Both the position numbers and the translations under genes were made by a program. Source: an uncultured Eubacteriales bacterium (GTDB taxonomy: Bacteria; Bacillota; Clostridia; Christensenellales; UBA1242). Taken from it: a DNA stretch of 7,833 bases. Shown in pieces: positions 5,891-7,833 of the stretch (its first letter is position 1; each line of letters begins with the position of its first letter). The stretch lies in the NCBI GenBank assembly GCA_948971535.1, contig CARFEX010000032.1:1-7833 (forward strand). The letters are read 5' to 3'. The notes under the pieces were generated by a model. It was given only the letters and a program-made list of their open reading frames with translations. It had not been told where the DNA came from and searched no databases.

Positions 5891-7585
5891 ATGAGATTAA
5901 GTCACTTAGTAGGAGAAAGAGTGAAAGAAGCACCAGCAGGTGCAAGTGTAAAAAGTCAAATTTTTCTTATGCGTGCTGGTTTTATAAAACAAGTCAGCAA
6001 TGGAATATTTACACTATTGCCACCAGCTCAACGTGTAAGCAAAAAAATCCAAGCTATCATAAGAGAAGAAATGGATAAAGTTGACGGACAAGAAGTTCTC
6101 TTCCCTGTGGTTATGCCAAAAGAAATGTGGGAAAAAAGTGGACGATATTATTCAATCGGCTCAGAGATGGTTCGTTTCAAAGATAGAGCTAATAGAGATA
6201 TGCTTCTTGGTATGACACATGAAGAAGCTGCTGTTCACGCATGTCAAAATATAGTGAAAAGTTATGACCAACTTCCACTTATGATATATCAAATTCAAAC
6301 AAAATTTAGAGATGAGGCAAGACCACGTGCAGGCTTAATCCGCGTTAAAGAATTTACTATGAAAGATGCCTATTCTTTCCATACATCAAATGAGGACTTA
6401 GAAGAATATTATTACAAAGTCTTTGATGCCTACAATCGTATATTTGAAAGAGTTGGTATGAAAAACTTTATTTCAGTCAAATCAGATACTGGAATGATGG
6501 GCGGAAGTTATGCTCATGAATTTATGCTCCTCACTGATATCGGAGAAGATAGTATTGTAATTTGCCCACATTGTGATTATAAATCAAATATGGAGGTTGC
6601 ATCTTCAATTTACGAAAAGCCAAATTTTGAAGATAAAAAATTGGAAGAAGTTTATACAGGTTCAGCCAAATCAATCGATGAGGTGTGCGAATTTTTAAAA
6701 GTCACTCCAAAACAAACTATGAAAGCTGTCTGCTATGCAGTTGTCGGTGATGATAAACGCACAGTTGTTGCTTTTGTTAGAGGTGATAAAGAAATCAATG
6801 AAGCCAAACTTAAAAAAGTTATAGGCAGTGATATTGCGGTTAAAGACCTTGAAAATACCGAACTTGTAAAAGGCAATATCGGCGGTGTGAACTTGAAAGG
6901 AGATAACCTCACAATTGTTTATGATAAATCTCTTGAAAATATGTGCGGACTTGTATGCGGTGCTAATAAGGAAGAATATCACTTGACAGGCGTCAATGTA
7001 GTCCGAGATATTGATAATGATAAGTTTTATGATATCTCAAAAGTTAATGAAGGCGAGCTTTGCCCAGTTTGCGGAAACCCACTTACTATTAAGCGTGGAA
7101 TTGAGATAGGAAACATCTTCCAACTCGGCACTAAATATACAAAATCAATGGGTATGACAGTCACAATGCCAGACGGAAGTCAAATAAACCCAATCATGGG
7201 TTGTTACGGAATAGGTGTAGGACGATGCCTCGCTTCAGTAACAGAAGAACTTGCTGACGACAAAGGTCTTGTATGGCCAATAAGCATAGCACCATGGCAT
7301 ATTTATCTATGTCCGCTTAGAAATGACGACCAAGCGGTAGCAGAAAAAGCAGAAGAATTATACAAAACACTTTCAAAGAAATTTGAAGTACTATATGATG
7401 ACCGCAAAGTATCAGCAGGTGTAAAACTTACTGATAGCGAACTAATGGGTATACCTGTAAGAGTGGTAGTAAGTCCAAGAAGTTTATCAGCAAACCAAGC
7501 TGAAATAACTATTCGCCAAACAGGTGAAAAAATTATGGTCGAACTAGAGAAGATAGAAAGCGAACTATCAAAGCTTATAAAATAA
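5891..7585 (+). CDS. proS: Prolyl-tRNA synthetase, bacterial type with editing domain
   Basis: A 564-residue class II synthetase that charges tRNA-Pro, colinear with the bacterial ProRS from MRLSHLVGERVKEAPAGA onward. Motif 1 runs through the helix ending in EVLFPVVMP (68-76). Motif 2 is TKFRDEARPRAG (137-148), and motif 3 is IMGCYGIGVGR (435-445). The YbaK-like editing insertion lies between motifs 2 and 3 (about 225-395). Its likely editing lysine is Lys278 (KQTMKAV), and it contains GANKEEYHLTG with His364; these hydrolyse mischarged alanyl-tRNA-Pro in the family. Two Cys pairs, CPHC (225-228) and CPVC (391-394), bracket the insertion and could bind a metal. The C-terminal anticodon-binding domain starts near 465 (APWHIYLCPL) and includes LYDDR and GIPVRVVV. 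AAGGAGG (5879-5885), encoded in the last xseA codons, is five bases before the ATG, with no gap after xseA. That leaves no room for its own T-box leader. Its place between xseA and xseB is unusual. Confidence 0.97.
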   Translation: MRLSHLVGERVKEAPAGASVKSQIFLMRAGFIKQVSNGIFTLLPPAQRVSKKIQAIIREEMDKVDGQEVLFPVVMPKEMWEKSGRYYSIGSEMVRFKDRANRDMLLGMTHEEAAVHACQNIVKSYDQLPLMIYQIQTKFRDEARPRAGLIRVKEFTMKDAYSFHTSNEDLEEYYYKVFDAYNRIFERVGMKNFISVKSDTGMMGGSYAHEFMLLTDIGEDSIVICPHCDYKSNMEVASSIYEKPNFEDKKLEEVYTGSAKSIDEVCEFLKVTPKQTMKAVCYAVVGDDKRTVVAFVRGDKEINEAKLKKVIGSDIAVKDLENTELVKGNIGGVNLKGDNLTIVYDKSLENMCGLVCGANKEEYHLTGVNVVRDIDNDKFYDISKVNEGELCPVCGNPLTIKRGIEIGNIFQLGTKYTKSMGMTVTMPDGSQINPIMGCYGIGVGRCLASVTEELADDKGLVWPISIAPWHIYLCPLRNDDQAVAEKAEELYKTLSKKFEVLYDDRKVSAGVKLTDSELMGIPVRVVVSPRSLSANQAEITIRQTGEKIMVELEKIESELSKLIK

Positions 7586-7594
7586 GGGGTGATT

Positions 7595-7801
7595 ATGGAA
7601 GAACTAACATACGAGCAAGCTTCAAAAGAACTTGAACAAATAATATCAAATTTAGAGGAAGGAAAAGTTACAATGACCGAAGCTATCAAACTCTTTGAAA
7701 GAGGTGAAGAGCTTTCAAAAATTTGCTATAATCATCTTGATAATGCAAAGGGTAAACTTACAGAAATCAAAGAAACTCTTGGAAAACTTATTGAAGAATA
7801 A
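7595..7801 (+). CDS. xseB: Exodeoxyribonuclease VII small subunit
   Basis: A 68-residue, highly charged, all-helical protein with the standard XseB pattern: LTYEQASKELEQIISNLEEG (4-23), then MTEAIKLFERGEELSKICYN (27-46), then a C-terminal helix ending in GKLIEE. XseB binds the coiled-coil arm of XseA in several copies and is needed for exonuclease VII activity in the cell. I chose the ATG at 7595: AAGGGG (7584-7589) is then five bases upstream. The in-frame GTG at 7589 lies within that ribosome binding site and would add only two residues. It starts nine bases after the proS stop, so it should be translated from the same mRNA. The length is normal. The final 32 bases of the window after its stop show no terminator or further gene. 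Confidence 0.95.
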   Translation: MEELTYEQASKELEQIISNLEEGKVTMTEAIKLFERGEELSKICYNHLDNAKGKLTEIKETLGKLIEE

Positions 7802-7833
7802 ACTAAGTACATTTCTTCTTTATCTTAAAACTT

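Noticed and set aside
7303..7689. A 128-codon open frame on the minus strand across the end of proS and the start of xseB
   Set aside because: It is antisense to two firmly identified genes, and its Ser/Phe/Ile-rich translation is typical of the reverse strand of AT-rich coding DNA.
7802..7833. A terminator or further gene after xseB
   Set aside because: The last 32 bases show no hairpin with a U-tract and no start codon with a ribosome binding site; too little sequence remains to decide.
1..7833. A new biological system, mobile element, CRISPR array or RNA gene in the window
   Set aside because: All reading space is taken by recognisable sporulation and housekeeping genes on one strand. 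I saw no terminal inverted repeats, integrase or transposase motifs, spaced direct repeats or tRNA-like folds.

Overview
This is an AT-rich, single-strand-coding stretch from an endospore-forming (or recently sporulating) low-GC Firmicute, most likely a member of the Clostridia. The lineage rests on the nearly complete spoIIIA operon, strong AGGAGG-type ribosome binding sites, the AT-rich codon choice and a standard code in which TAA, TAG and TGA all serve as terminators. I cannot place it more precisely by eye. Every supported gene is on the + strand, with gaps of at most 70 bases.

Region 1 (about 1-3904) is the 3' part of the spoIIIA operon: the C-terminal part of spoIIIAB, then spoIIIAC, AD, AE, AF, AG and AH. 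These encode the mother-cell half of the SpoIIIA-SpoIIQ channel ('feeding tube') that crosses the double membrane around the forespore. AC, AD and AE are polytopic membrane proteins. AF, AG and AH are membrane-anchored proteins with ring-building domains. The visible part of spoIIIAB has an in-frame TAA at 62-64 with SpoIIIAB-like sequence in the same frame on both sides. It is either a recent nonsense mutation or a base error near the window edge.

Region 2 (3905-7801) is a housekeeping operon that begins with a good sigma-A-type promoter (TTGCTT, 18 bases, extended TGC-TATAAT) just after the spoIIIAH stop. Its genes are an Asp23/Gls24-family protein (YqhY-like), nusB, xseA, proS and xseB. 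They are packed with overlaps or near-zero spacing, which points to one mRNA and translational coupling.

Against the Bacillus subtilis order (spoIIIA, accB, accC, yqhY, nusB, folD, xseA, xseB), accBC and folD are absent here. A complete bacterial-type prolyl-tRNA synthetase gene lies between the two exonuclease VII subunit genes.

Nothing here looks like a new defence system, mobile element, CRISPR array or RNA gene. The points worth checking are the spoIIIAB stop codon, the proS insertion between xseA and xseB, the short divergent XseA, and two small inverted repeats flanking spoIIIAC.
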